From Xanthoparmelia taractica (taxonomy: Eukaryota; Ascomycota; Lecanoromycetes; Lecanorales; Parmeliaceae), in assembly GCA_033085395.1 (NCBI GenBank), contig JANQBS010000001.1, positions 372,001-436,000 of the forward strand: a stretch of 64,000 bases of DNA, in the 5' to 3' direction. Positions 1-10,253 of this stretch are shown one piece after another. A program made the position numbers and the translations under genes. Every line of letters starts with the position of its first letter. Positions within the stretch are counted from its first letter, which is position 1. The notes under the pieces were generated by a model. That model searched no databases, was not told where the DNA came from, and saw only the letters and a list, made by a program, of their open reading frames with translations.

Positions 1-1187
1 GGAGGTCCAGACAGTCTTGCAAACAGAAACCGGCCGTTCGCTTTTTTGACGACAGTAGAGATTACCTGGTCAGGTAAATGAGAATCTCTTTGGCACAGGC
101 GTTGAAAGCGTGTCAAGTCAGGTTGATCTCCTGCCAATCGCTCATCCATAAGGATCAGGTTGTCATCTGCCATTTCCGCCCCAATCTCTCGTCTCACATA
201 ATTTTGGACGTCTTGATCCGGTATGTCAACTTCAATTGGTCTAAATCCGTATGGTTCTGACAGCTCATGTGAAACGTCTTCACACCTAAGTCCTCTTCGC
301 TGGCAATCAAGACACAGATCGTAATTACCATGGTTACATATGGGGCAGTGAAAGTATATAAAGATGTCTCGCTTGTTGCATCGATCACAGGTGCCGACTT
401 TATTAGTGTCTTTTCTGGTTCCTCTCGTCATGGATACTAAGCTCGATTTACCCGGATGAAGTTTGAGCAACGTCTTTTTAAATTTCCTGCGTTCTTCGGA
501 ATTGAGTTCGTCCCAGCCATCGACCACAAGGTAAAAGTGATCGTGGTGGTTGAGCTCCCACATCAGGATCTCGCGTATATCTGCATCGTACGACGTTGGC
601 ATAAGCTCTAGTCTCTTGACTCTCTTATATAATTTCTTCAGTTCGTCGGGAATAGGGCGGAGCTCGTCAAGCTGATAGATTTGCTTCAGCAGACTCATCA
701 TGAGATTGGGTGATGTCTGAACAGTTGCAGCTTTGTAGTCAAGGTAGACACAGAGTATGAGTGGAGGATCTTTGGTTCTGCTCCGAAGATGATGCGTGAG
801 GATTGACGAGAGCACAGTCTTTCCCACCATGGGTTCACCTACACATTGCAAGTACCATTGATGACCTTGTTCAGCCCAGAACTGGAAACTTCGATCTTGC
901 AATAGCCAGTCTCCCGTTTCCTTGAAGCATTCTGCGAACTTTTCTTGCTTGGCGAGGAATGAAAGCGGGGATAGCTAGGCTATGATCTCTGCCCTTTCAA
1001 TTTCATCCCTTTCCCGTTTTCTCCTTTCATTCTCCACTTTCTGAGCCAGCTCAATGTTGGACAAACGACGGGCCAACATTTTTTGTGGAGAATTGTCGAT
1101 TTCCCGATCTTTCTTGATATGGTTTAGAATCTCATTAGATATCTTCTTGGCTGAAAATATGGAGGTCTCGCAACCGCCGTGAAAAAG
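1..1187 (-). pseudogene. NACHT/STAND NTPase with zinc-finger insert, nonsense-mutated, partial
   Basis: A single minus-strand reading frame runs from the window edge to about 1187 and codes for the middle of a fungal NLR-like protein. Seen in order: a charged helical segment; a short linker (LSPLSFLAKQEKF); a Walker A loop GEPMVGKT near 808-842; a Walker B LVVDGWDEL near 500-525; a sensor-like SSLVSMTRG; and a Cys-rich insert with C-x2-C, C-x2-C and C-x2-C pairs near 290-400. Such proteins act as cytosolic signal sensors in incompatibility and self/non-self responses. An in-frame TAG lies at 975-977, where relatives usually carry Trp before LSPL. This fits a TGG to TAG change, which is CpA to TpA on the plus strand and so RIP-compatible. 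The upstream start is unclear: ttttcag at 1151-1157 may be a splice acceptor. The C-terminal repeats lie outside the window. Confidence 0.8.
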
Positions 1188-1618
1188 TTACGTCTATCGA
1201 CATTCTAAGGACAATGCATGAGACAATTTCGGAAGAGGCACAAGATACAACAGTACATGTACAGTAGGCCAGCACAGTGGCAGCACCTCACTCTTGGCGG
1301 GAATGATTGTTGAGAAGTGTTAATGAGTAGGCATGGATTCAAATTATCCTGCACCACCATGTCTCACGGAAGCCAACCAGTGCAGGACATTCAGCTTCGC
1401 CACTTCCATGCCGGGCATCAGGCTGAGAGGCATTACTGAACCTGACTGCTGTAGCCTGCACTAAACTTCTCAGCTTCTGCCTACGGAGTCATCAGAATCT
1501 TTCAGCCTCGTCGGCTTCCCCACATCCTCGAAGAGCCATGTCGGTTCGATCCATTGCAACTATGTGCTCGGCCCTCTTCTGCCTTATGGTACAATGGAAA
1601 GCATTGAGCCCCTATCTG

Positions 1619-1728
1619 CTAACGCGTTGCCTAGTCTTTGGCTACTGATTTCATTGTATTTTGCTCGTCCCCATCCTCTAACGCCTTGCCTAATCGTTGG
1701 CAACTGATTCCATTATATTCCGCTCGTC
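1619..1728. repeat. Diverged tandem repeat, two 51-bp units
   Basis: Units at 1619-1669 and 1678-1728 both read ctaacgc-ttgcc, then tt-gc-actgatt-cattatatt, and end in gctcgtc. They differ at several sites, mostly transitions. They sit just upstream of the S41-type gene and may form part of its promoter. The rest of 1188-1762 shows no gene. Confidence 0.7.
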
Positions 1729-1762
1729 ATATGTTTACTGTCACTAAATATTCATTCTTATC

Positions 1763-4183
1763 ATGTATACTACGCTCGTGGTTCAGCTTTTATTCTGGAC
1801 TTTGTCCAGCATAGCACTAGCAGATCCCTTAGCGTTGCCCACTTCCAGCGCTCCAATAGTCCAATCGACGGCTTGTGGCCTGATTGTGAAGTCTTGCAGT
1901 ATGTGTTACCGCTTGAACCGCTTGATTCATGCTCAATCTCTCCCAGACTCGACCTTTACCGCCAAACAAGCCTAATAAGCGTGCCATTCAATCCAGCTGT
2001 CGCCTCTCGATTCATCGAGTACTACAACGACACTATCCAATTTCACACCACCTTATCCTATCTTAAAAGTCCCCCTCCAGGCTATCAACAGCCTGCGACC
2101 GAGATATTGAAAGGCTTGCAGGATATTCAGAACGGTATCGATCGCGGCCTTTTCCCCAACCAATATGCGTTTGAGGCAACTTTACAGAGTCTGATACAAT
2201 CCGCCCACGATGTCCATTTTCGGCTTGATGCCGACATTCTAGCAGCCTTTGATTTTGAGAGCCCCTATTCCATCGTCTCCCTATCAGAAGATGGCATTCA
2301 AGACCCCAAAATATATCTGACCGGTAATTTCCCTTCATCCCTCGCTTGTCTTCCCTACTAAACAAGAAAGCCGATGTTTTCCTGACGCTGGATTTAAACT
2401 CGACGCTCAAGCCGTCAGCTGTCAAGTCGATCAATGGTCAAGACGTCACACAATTTTCGTCGCAATTCGCAGCAGCCAACTCATTCGGGAACCTCGAGCC
2501 TAATGCTGACTGGAACAGTCTGAAGGCGAGCCAAGCGGCTTACATACAAAATCAATATAGCGTGTTCGAGATATCTGTATCCTGGGGAAACCATCACGAT
2601 TACATTCGAGAATGGCACTCAGCTTGATCCTCTGCCATGGACGGCAGTCTACAACAGCATGGGACCTGCTGGTCCGCTTGCCACTGGTGGAGACTTCTAT
2701 AACGTCTTTGTCCTTGGACTCTATCCTGTATCGTTTGACCCAAATGCTCCAAACCCTTGCGATCCTACAGATGCAACAACAAATACTTCAACCGCATCGG
2801 AAGCTTCCGTTGCCACATCCACTGCTACTTCATGGCCAGGGTCGGCATATCCAAGTACCGCTGATGTCTTCCAGCCGAATCTATATCCCGTTGGAGGAGG
2901 CTTTGTAATTGGATATTTTCTCAAGGATATATCTACGGCTGTACTTAGCATACCAACTTTCGACATGTCAGGCAATGACACCCAGACTTTTTCAGACACT
3001 GTTGGAAAATTCCTTAGTGGGAGCCATGCAGCCGGGATACAAATGATTCTCATCGACCTACAGCAAAATTCGGGTGGTGATAGCCTGTTGGCCGTTGATA
3101 CATTCAAGCATGTTCGTTCGTCCTTTTAGTCCTCGATCTTGGTTCAACGCTTAACGTTGTGCCCAGTTCTTTCCCTCGAGGGACCCATTCCGCGGGAGTC
3201 GGCTCCGCGTCCACCCAGTAGCCGACGTTTTGGGCAATACTTTCACTGCTTATTTTGAATCAAGCAAGTCTCCGAATAGCTCTGTGTATGGTGGAGTAGC
3301 CGCGAGCGAGTGGGTAGCGACCGATCGCCTTAACGCCGCGACAGGGCAGAACTTGACGTCTTGGGCCGAGTTCTTTGGTCCTCATGAATACAACAGTGAT
3401 CTGTTTACGACCGACCTCCAGCGGGAGAATATCTCTAGTTCTACATTTGATTATTCGGCTCTAGATATCGATATTTATAGGGTTATGTATCCCGCCTCGC
3501 TTCCTCAGCAATTCGATCCCGAAGATATCATCATCGTAACCAGCACTAATCAGCTTTTACCCGACCGCAGCGTAGACACTCTCATCACCTTCCTTGGCAT
3601 TAATCTCCGCGATCAGATCCGTCAAGATCAGCCGGATATCCCCGTACAATTCCTCTACGACGCCGCCGGCTGCCGTATCTTCTACACAACTGAGACTTGG
3701 CTCAACTACACATCTCTCTGGACCTGCGCTGTGAATGCAATCTTCTCAAATCCAGCCCTCTGTGTCCCCCAATCCACCGGCTACGCCTCCAAACAAGGCA
3801 CCGATCCGCCTTCTTCTCCCCCTTCACCTTCCAACAATAACGCCTTTAATGCCTCCGCCCTCACCGCCAAGTTCACCACCGAATTTACCGGCCTCGAGCT
3901 TGATTCGTTCACGACCGTCGCGCGGGGGAAGGCCAGAACCGTACAGCAAACGTGCAACAATCACGGCAATGACTGTTCGAACGGGTACTGCCGTCTCGAC
4001 TTGAAAACGCCGGGGACGAAGGGGACGTATGAGGGGCGTACGTACACATTCCGGGATGGGACATGTCCGACGAATCCAGCGGGAAATGGAGGCGACCTGA
4101 AGGATCTAGTCACAGACTCGGATCAACCGCGTGAGATACACGGGAAGCGTAGCACCAACAAGCTTGCAGGTCGCTTGGATTAA
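1763..4183 (+). pseudogene. Secreted S41-family (ustP/CPAF-like) peptidase, frameshifted
   Basis: The N-terminus is a signal peptide (MYTTLVVQLLFWTLSSIALA). The body follows the fungal S41-like family: an ACG motif, SVPFNPAVASRFIEYYNDT, a SINGQDV PDZ-like segment, and a core IDLQQNSGGDSLLAVDTFK with the Ser-Gly-Gly motif. Splicing that keeps this reading: 1763-1898, 1947-2323, 2371-3111, 3167-4183, with GT...AG introns of 48, 47 and 55 nt. Two breaks remain that no intron fixes. Near 1971 the frame changes after FTAKQA with stops TAA TAA, where the family has a few more residues. Near 2571-2575 the frame shifts by one before LYPGETITITFENG. Downstream the frame stays open to the TAA at 4181-4183. 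Likely an extracellular peptidase relic. Sequencing error is possible but less likely for two separate lesions. Confidence 0.78.
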
Positions 4184-5199
4184 CGGATGAGGCCAGGGGT
4201 AGAATCTAGGGCTCGCTAGTGGGAATCTTGGATTATTCAAGCGTAGGTAATGACATCTGATCCACTTCTAGATACATATCCAATTGCAATACCTGTATCA
4301 TGCTTACACGACCACCGAACGTCCTGCCCCAAGTGGAAAGATGGAATTTTCGATCACACCCCTCAGCACAACCACCCCCCAGAAAGCTACATCTGAATAA
4401 AAAAATGTCCTAACACCGTACTGCTAATCATTTACCACCGTATAGCGATCTTAGAAGCCTTATGTCGCACTTGAAATATTCAATTAACCTACTCCTAACG
4501 AAATTCTGTCTTGAATAACGGTCATTATATTGGCTTTTTTTAAAAGAAAAATCCCATTAGGCTCTCGCTGACTTACAATGTCGTTTCTTTATCGTTTTTA
4601 CGGTTTGAGCTGCTCTATGTTATAGTATAGTATAGCTTATCCCTTTACTCTGCAAACAAGTAATCAGCAAGCAAGTGAGGGACTTATGGCGAGTCATCTT
4701 TGGAGCAAGTCAAATGAAGTTTCAAAATGTTCGTTTGTGAGAGTGGTTTTCCGTTCTGATTGGCTTATCTATGGTAGGGTAGATAGGGTAACGCCAGGCT
4801 CTTTTGTTTAGGTATTTTCCTGGGTGGCTGTATTGTTCGCCAGTAGGCCTAGAAACTGAACAAGCAAAGCGTAACCCTAACCAAGAACTTCTTTTGCGGA
4901 GGCGAAGCCGACACAAAAGTATTTCTTTAATACAAAAAATTCTTGAAATCCTTTGTTCTTTTTTTCGAAAACAAAGCGAGCTTTTTTGAAAGTGTACAAG
5001 GAGAGCCAAAGGCATGAACCTAGATGGATTTGAAAGAAAGCAGTCCCGCATCTTCCGTTGCAGCAAATCTACCTAGATATAAGAACCATCATCTTCCCAA
5101 TACCTACCAATTCTTCAGATCGCACCAACCCACTTACATACCAAAAATCCAAAATTCTTAAAAATCTTTTCTCTAAACACCCACTTCACCCTTTCCATA
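4184..5199. other. Intergenic, no gene seen
   Basis: The stretch is moderately AT-rich and holds only short unsupported reading frames. The last 130 bases (from about 5065) are pyrimidine-rich with gatataag near 5077, a plausible promoter for the small secreted protein that follows. Confidence 0.6.
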
Positions 5200-5553
5200 A
5201 TGCACCACTTCACCCTCCTCCTCGCCTTCTTCACCACCACCGCCCTGGCCAAATACCCCTGGGTACGTTCCTACTCCGACGCCCACTGCAAAGACAATCG
5301 CGCCGACGACTCCACTAGCGTCAAATACGATAAATGCACCCCATTTAACTCCACCTACGACACCGTCGCCGTAAACTTCGGCACCGGCTTTGAAGAAATG
5401 GACTCCCTGAGCGTGTTCTCCGACGACAATTGCAAAGTCTGGGCCGGAGATGCGATTGAGCCCAACTCGTTGATTGGGACGCCGCAGCGGTGCGTCAGTC
5501 AGAGCGAACATGGGGGGAAATGGGGGAGTGTGCAGAGGACGCAAAGTAATTAG
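5200..5553 (+). CDS. Small secreted four-cysteine protein
   Basis: This is a single-exon 117-residue protein. Residues 1-17 (MHHFTLLLAFFTTTALA) form a clear signal peptide with an AxA-type cleavage site before KYPWVRSYSD. The mature part of about 100 residues has four cysteines (30, 46, 78, 98), one N-glycosylation sequon (NST at 50-52) and no recognisable enzyme motif. Size, secretion signal and even Cys number fit the broad class of fungal small secreted proteins, which includes effectors and antimicrobial proteins. The start is chosen because it begins the signal peptide and follows a TATA-like, CT-rich leader. The function is unknown. Confidence that it is a real gene is good. Confidence 0.75.
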   Translation: MHHFTLLLAFFTTTALAKYPWVRSYSDAHCKDNRADDSTSVKYDKCTPFNSTYDTVAVNFGTGFEEMDSLSVFSDDNCKVWAGDAIEPNSLIGTPQRCVSQSEHGGKWGSVQRTQSN

Positions 5554-6344
5554 GGGTAGGTAGTAGCCCGTCGAGCTGTTGTGATTTTTGGGTCTCCTTT
5601 CGGTGTCGATTTCTGGGAGATTTTTTTTTGGGGTTGGGAAATATTGCATTAATAGCCTTTGACAGAGAAGGCCGTCACACTCTTTTAGCTGATTAGGCCG
5701 ATAGATGGAAACACAAAGTTGCTTGTATGAAAAGCTATAGCTTGACCAGAGTCCGGGGTGGATCCACGTCTGCATCTGCTCTCAGCGCACGTTTGGAGAT
5801 GCTCTCAAAGGGTCTTTCAAAGCGCGCGATTAATCCACGCGTACCTCCGATGCTAACGAGAGAACCATTGATGTATGTTATCTCTTATGTGAAAAGACCG
5901 GCTGCTAATAGGCCACTCTATTACCCACATGAGAAGGTAGCCTTCTGAGCTCGGACTTCAAAAATCTGCTAATCAGTGCTCGCAGAGAAGAAAGATTATT
6001 TATCCCGTTCAGAGATTAAGTCTAACTAAAATTTACTAAGATACAGAAGGACTATAGTTCTCTTAAGCCTGACTCTAACTTTCTGCTTAGATCGGATCCC
6101 GCCATATTAACACGAATTCTGGAAAAAGACGCAATGCCCACAACTCGCCCCTACGCTCACCTACGCTATCAGGCTCATGTCGCCAGTTATTATCTTAGAC
6201 CTCCGTTTCTCGGCCTGCGCAAGTACATAGCCAACAACACAAAATGACCCTATTAGATGTCCAAGTATGTAATGCTAATACAATCTTGATATATATTGCG
6301 TCAATCACCCACTGTCCCCATAGGGTTGAACTATCTAACCTAGG
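5554..6344. other. Intergenic, no gene seen
   Basis: No conserved coding signal is visible on either strand. A run of T at about 5621-5630 follows the secreted-protein gene. The region from 5950 to 6100 is AT-rich. Confidence 0.5.
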
Positions 6345-7434
6345 CTATGAGCAATGCGCCACCTGTGCGAATGGTTGATTTCCCTCGTTGATCATATAAG
6401 TCGGCATATTGCGATAGTCAACAACAACACACTCCCCATCCGCCTTCTCTGCCGTTACAAAAGCCCCATCGAAGATTGGGAATGGCGATTCGGGATCGTC
6501 GGATCCGAAGAGCTTTGTTGCCGTATCTCTCGGATCAAGGGATCGGTGTGCCAGTGCAAGAGCGACTCTGGTCACTGGCGCGTAGGCGTAGTCCTGCTTC
6601 GGATCGACTTTACCCACCAGGTCTACGCCGCCAGCTTCTACGAGGGGTTTGCAAGGAGGGTAGCTGGGGGATGTAACGGTTGAAACTTTCGCGACGGCGC
6701 TAGGAAGAACTAAGCCGATGCGATAATCATTAGTTAGACCGTCTGGAAAGAAGTGCTTATTTTGGGCCTTGAACGGGTAAGGGAGGCAGCTCGGAAGATG
6801 TGGTGGACAGTAAGATAGCTTACGGAATGTGACGACTGTTTCCGGGTCGCTGAGGTCCGACTGTGCGTTATCAACCCGTCCTCGGAGGAGGAGTCCTGCA
6901 TATTGATCTGCCGTCTTGCAATTAGCGATCGAACTTCTAATGCGTTTTGGCTTTTATTCAGCCAAGTTCACTAATAGGCCGCATGACTGCTTGCAAGCCA
7001 GAGCTGTGGTTTTCCCGCGCCGACCGTGCCGTAACCTATGCAAGCATCTTCGTACTCTCCTTGAGTAGTTGTCCACTCGGCAGCGGTCACACGAGCTACT
7101 TGTCAATCAGCAATGCAAGACTTCCCCATGACTACCGTGAATACCTCATCTTGGCCGATGAGGAGCAAGGTTGACCACTTACATGCGTCCATTGCCTTGC
7201 CAAGCTTGCCAAGTTCTATGTCGTTTCCTCTCAGGTGATATCCAGGGTTTTGAAACCGATGACAACACTTCATGGCATCAATGATATCGAAGCCCTGACC
7301 TGGCGTGAAAGGCTCGAGCTGTTTCTTTGTTTCCCCGCTTTCGTGGTAGTATCCTTTGCCGATTCGTCTGCAGGGAATACAAGCAATAAGGTTCAAATGC
7401 GATACAACGCAAGGGCAGTCAAGAAGCGATGCAT
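6345..7434 (-). CDS. Unrecognised multi-exon gene (tentative)
   Basis: Several minus-strand open segments read as coherent protein and can be linked by ordinary introns. One segment contains GKGYYHESGETKKQLEPF and a second GYGTVGAGKPQLWLAS. A third runs from DQYAGLLLRGRVDNAQ through a last part ending DYRNMPTYMINEGNQPFAQ and a stop at 6345. A canonical donor gtaagt near 7182 and the acceptor gattgacaag near 7110 join the first two. The ATG at 7432-7434 would give a hydrophobic start (MHRFLTALAL) only if an unusually short 38-nt intron is used; the alternative ATG is at 7394-7396. I do not recognise the family. It could also be a decayed gene, because the middle junction near 6900-6985 is not clean. 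Confidence 0.3.
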
Positions 7435-7906
7435 GCTGGACTGAGCGCGCCGGACGGTGTCGTGCCTGCCGTTAATGCTTGTGGTGGTGGAATGGTGAAG
7501 AAAAGGCGCGCTGATGCTGCATCTTAAAGCTTTTTGAATGGTTTATGCGTTTTCAGGGGCTCAGCCAAGCATGTCATGTAACTCCATTCTGGCAATTCAA
7601 CAAAGCCTTTCGACTCTCCCTTTTTGGTATGCTCTGGTAAGCTTAGTAGTGAGACATGGAGAAATGTCCGCTTGACTTGCAGCTTACCTTAACTGCGCAG
7701 TCTTGGCCTTGTCGCTTGTTGCACAGCCCAATTAAATACAACAGTATGTACACGCGTAGAAGTAGATTGCTGGTAAGATCCATCAACCAACCTCAGTTCA
7801 GTCAATTCAAACCAACTTTTACAGGCATATTAATGAGCGCTACACCGTATTCCATCATCCTTTCACTCGCTGAAATAGCGAAACGCCTCTAATCTAGATA
7901 GAGTAG
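7435..7906. other. Intergenic, no gene seen
   Basis: Nothing recognisable was found on either strand. Short reading frames here have no family resemblance and no splice support. Confidence 0.5.
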
Positions 7907-8611
7907 ATGCTTGGCTTTGACCTTGGCTGTAAGGCCGATGGGAAGGGGCATAAGGAGTCTAGAGTCTATACCACGCTCTTCCTCCCTATCGCTGCTCCTT
8001 CGATTCCGCGTCCTCTCTGCAATCTTCCGTCACTGGTCAAGCCTGCCCGAATGCCAATTGTGAGTCCTCTGATGACCACACCCGGACCGACCCATGTCAC
8101 GCCGCCCGTTTGGAGCTTACCCGCTCATTCTTCTCGCCTCACAGATTGCGATTGCGGTGGCACACCCGCTCCCCCACTTACCGGTGGCACAAGTACGCAC
8201 TGCAACTATACAACACTACCAAAAAAACCCTGTCCTCCTCCCTTTACCAGAGAAGCACCGCCGGCCCCGCCTGGAACCATTCCTTGTTTCACAAGCGTCG
8301 CCATTGCGACCGCAAGCGTCAACGACCTCATCAACCCTTTCTGCCATGGCGACGGCGGTTACGCTATTGGTGGCCCCAAGATGAACGAGGCACAACCCTG
8401 GGGTGCTATGCACGACATTCCCGGGGAGTATCTTAAGAAGCAGAATGCAGTGGGAGCTAGACTTTACGTGGATAGAAAGGGGTGTAAGAATGCGGAGTTC
8501 GACATCGCGAAGAGTACAGCGGCATACAGCTCGTACATGGCGCAGATCACCCAGAGTTGCAGCAAAGATGGCGGTGTGATCAAGTCTGCCGGATGTGGGG
8601 GGCTGCTCTGA
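7907..8611 (+). CDS. Cys-rich secreted-type protein (tentative N-terminus)
   Basis: The last roughly 110 residues are convincing: CFTSVAIATASVNDLINPFC, then GARLYVDRKGC, then SYMAQITQSC, then KSAGCGG. This Cys spacing (C...I..FC...C...C...C) resembles the small C-terminal module found in fungal chitinases and related secreted proteins. A Pro/Thr-rich linker with CDCGG and HCNYTTLPKKPC precedes it. The first 50 residues of the open frame look non-coding and show no signal peptide. The true start may therefore be at the internal Met near 8051 or in an unseen upstream exon, or the 5' part may have been lost. The reading frame is open from 7907 to the TGA at 8609-8611. The function is not assigned. 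Confidence 0.5.
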   Translation: MLGFDLGCKADGKGHKESRVYTTLFLPIAAPSIPRPLCNLPSLVKPARMPIVSPLMTTPGPTHVTPPVWSLPAHSSRLTDCDCGGTPAPPLTGGTSTHCNYTTLPKKPCPPPFTREAPPAPPGTIPCFTSVAIATASVNDLINPFCHGDGGYAIGGPKMNEAQPWGAMHDIPGEYLKKQNAVGARLYVDRKGCKNAEFDIAKSTAAYSSYMAQITQSCSKDGGVIKSAGCGGLL

Positions 8612-9336
8612 ATGTGTCGATTAAATGAAAAAATAAAAATAAAAAACGCGCGCTATAAGGGTCATTGACTTTGGTTGGCAGGCATTGATGAGATGAGTTG
8701 GTCGGGAGAATCCGACTGAAAGATGCTTATCTCCAGGAACTGTTCATGGCGAGCTCTTGCTTAAACAAGCAGACGGCTTTTGCCTATCCTATAGTATCTT
8801 GAATCTTGTTTTTATGAATGCGCAGTTGACGTACGTGATAGAAGAAAAAAAATTCTTGTCTGTAAGCCGACATGGTTGATAGAGTACTCAGCGTCCCTCA
8901 TTATCCCACTCTTTTGTCTTTACCTACGCACTAAAGGGAAAATATCTTCACTGTCAATAGCCGAAGCTCTAACAGAACGTGGGGTTCAACGTGTCAGTAA
9001 GGCTGTCTATTGGATTGGAGGATTGAGTGGTCTTATGAAGCATGAATTGATTGCTTGATCGAATAGGAGAGACAGACTATCTAGCTAGGGGATGGAGAAA
9101 CGCCAAGACTACGCTAAGACGCTTAGTCAGCTTGCGGCGTAAACGGCCTCCTATTGGCTGAATTCCAACACTGTCCAGTGTGAAATACACCAAAAGTTGA
9201 CACACCCTCGCGCGACAATAGTGTAGGGCGGCGCTCATCCGATTCCTAATTGGGAGATCTCTGTTTTCTTGGCAGTATCCTCTGGTGCTCGGCTCATAAT
9301 GCAGATAGAGCGTCACTTAACGACTGATCAGGCATC
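8612..9336. other. Intergenic, no gene seen
   Basis: An A-rich stretch (aaaaataaaaataaaaaa) at 8629-8646 follows the upstream stop and may mark its 3' end. No gene is supported in the rest. Confidence 0.5.
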
Positions 9337-10158
9337 ATGGATGATCGGTCTTTGCCAGCTAGCCTCCAAGAGGTTCTGATCCCCTCGCTGCCAGCCTCAG
9401 GCTACTACGTTCCCAACTTCATCACGGAGACCGAAGAGGCATACCTCTTACAGAAAGTAAAGTATCAGGGTGGTGGGGTTTCGGCTGTTTCTCATGCCTC
9501 CTTGCTGGCGACAGCTGCTGACTTTTGCTAGATCGACAATGTTCCCTTGCCAACATGGAAATTTCTCTCCCACCGTCGGCTTCAAGCCCACCCATCGCCC
9601 CTCTCGGCCACCAACACACTCCTCGCCACACCACTCCCAAACTGGCTTTCGGATCCTGTGATATCGCGTTTACTGTCTATGCCTGTCGATTCGAAAAATA
9701 GCGTCTTCCATTCTTCTCCACATGGCGTACCGAACCATTGCTTGATCAATGAGTATTCGCCCGGCCAAGGCATCCATGCCCACGAGGATGGTGATGCCTA
9801 CCATCCCGTTGTGGCTACTGTGAGCTTGGGATCTCATATCGTGCTGGATATCAACCAGAAAGTAAACCATACTACGGGCGAAAACATGGGAAAAGCGCAT
9901 AGCTGGAGGGTGCTCCAAGAGCCAAGAAGCCTACTGATTACGACTGGGGAGCTATACACTGATTGTTTGCACGGGATCAGCGAGGTGATGATCGATGAAA
10001 ATCTAGGTGGAGACACCATTGCCAATTGGGATTTACTGGAAGACAGGACGCCTTTTGCGGGAGGCCAGGCGGCTAGGGGACTGAGATTCAGTCTGACGTT
10101 TAGGGATGTCATTCGGGTCAAGAAGCTTGGGAAGGCTTTTGAAGGGTTGATATGTTGA
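9337..10158 (+). CDS. AlkB-family 2-oxoglutarate/Fe(II) dioxygenase, ALKBH6-like
   Basis: Two exons, 9337-9456 and 9532-10158, with a 75-nt intron (gtaaag...gctgac...gctag), code for 248 residues. The iron-binding triad is visible: H124-x-D126 in GIHAHEDGDAYHP and the distal H187 in CLHGIS. It is followed by the AlkB arginine pair R225-x5-R231 (RFSLTFR) that binds 2-oxoglutarate. The stretch DAYHPVVATVSLGSHIVLD is characteristic of the ALKBH6 subfamily. Family members are oxidative demethylases of nucleic acids. The substrate of fungal ALKBH6 is not firmly established, so RNA or DNA repair is inference. The length matches the family and no lesion was seen. It converges with the polyprenol reductase gene, with about 95 bp between the stops. 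Confidence 0.9.
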
Positions 10159-10253
10159 CGACACAAGGGCATAAATCCGCCGAAATGGGTCACTTTCTTT
10201 TTATCCATAAAGGAGATCTGGGACTATCTTGGCCTTAGCTCGTAGATTCATTC

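Noticed and set aside
5173..5775. 200-codon minus-strand frame over the small secreted protein
   Set aside because: Antisense shadow of the 117-residue gene; Gly/Val/Glu-rich runs reflect the opposite strand's codon use.
8094..8384. Plus-strand frame starting MSRRPFGAYPLILLASQIAIAVAH, resembling a signal peptide
   Set aside because: It overlaps the Cys-patterned frame 7907-8611 in another phase, has Arg/Pro-rich low-information sequence after the start, and no conserved cysteines.
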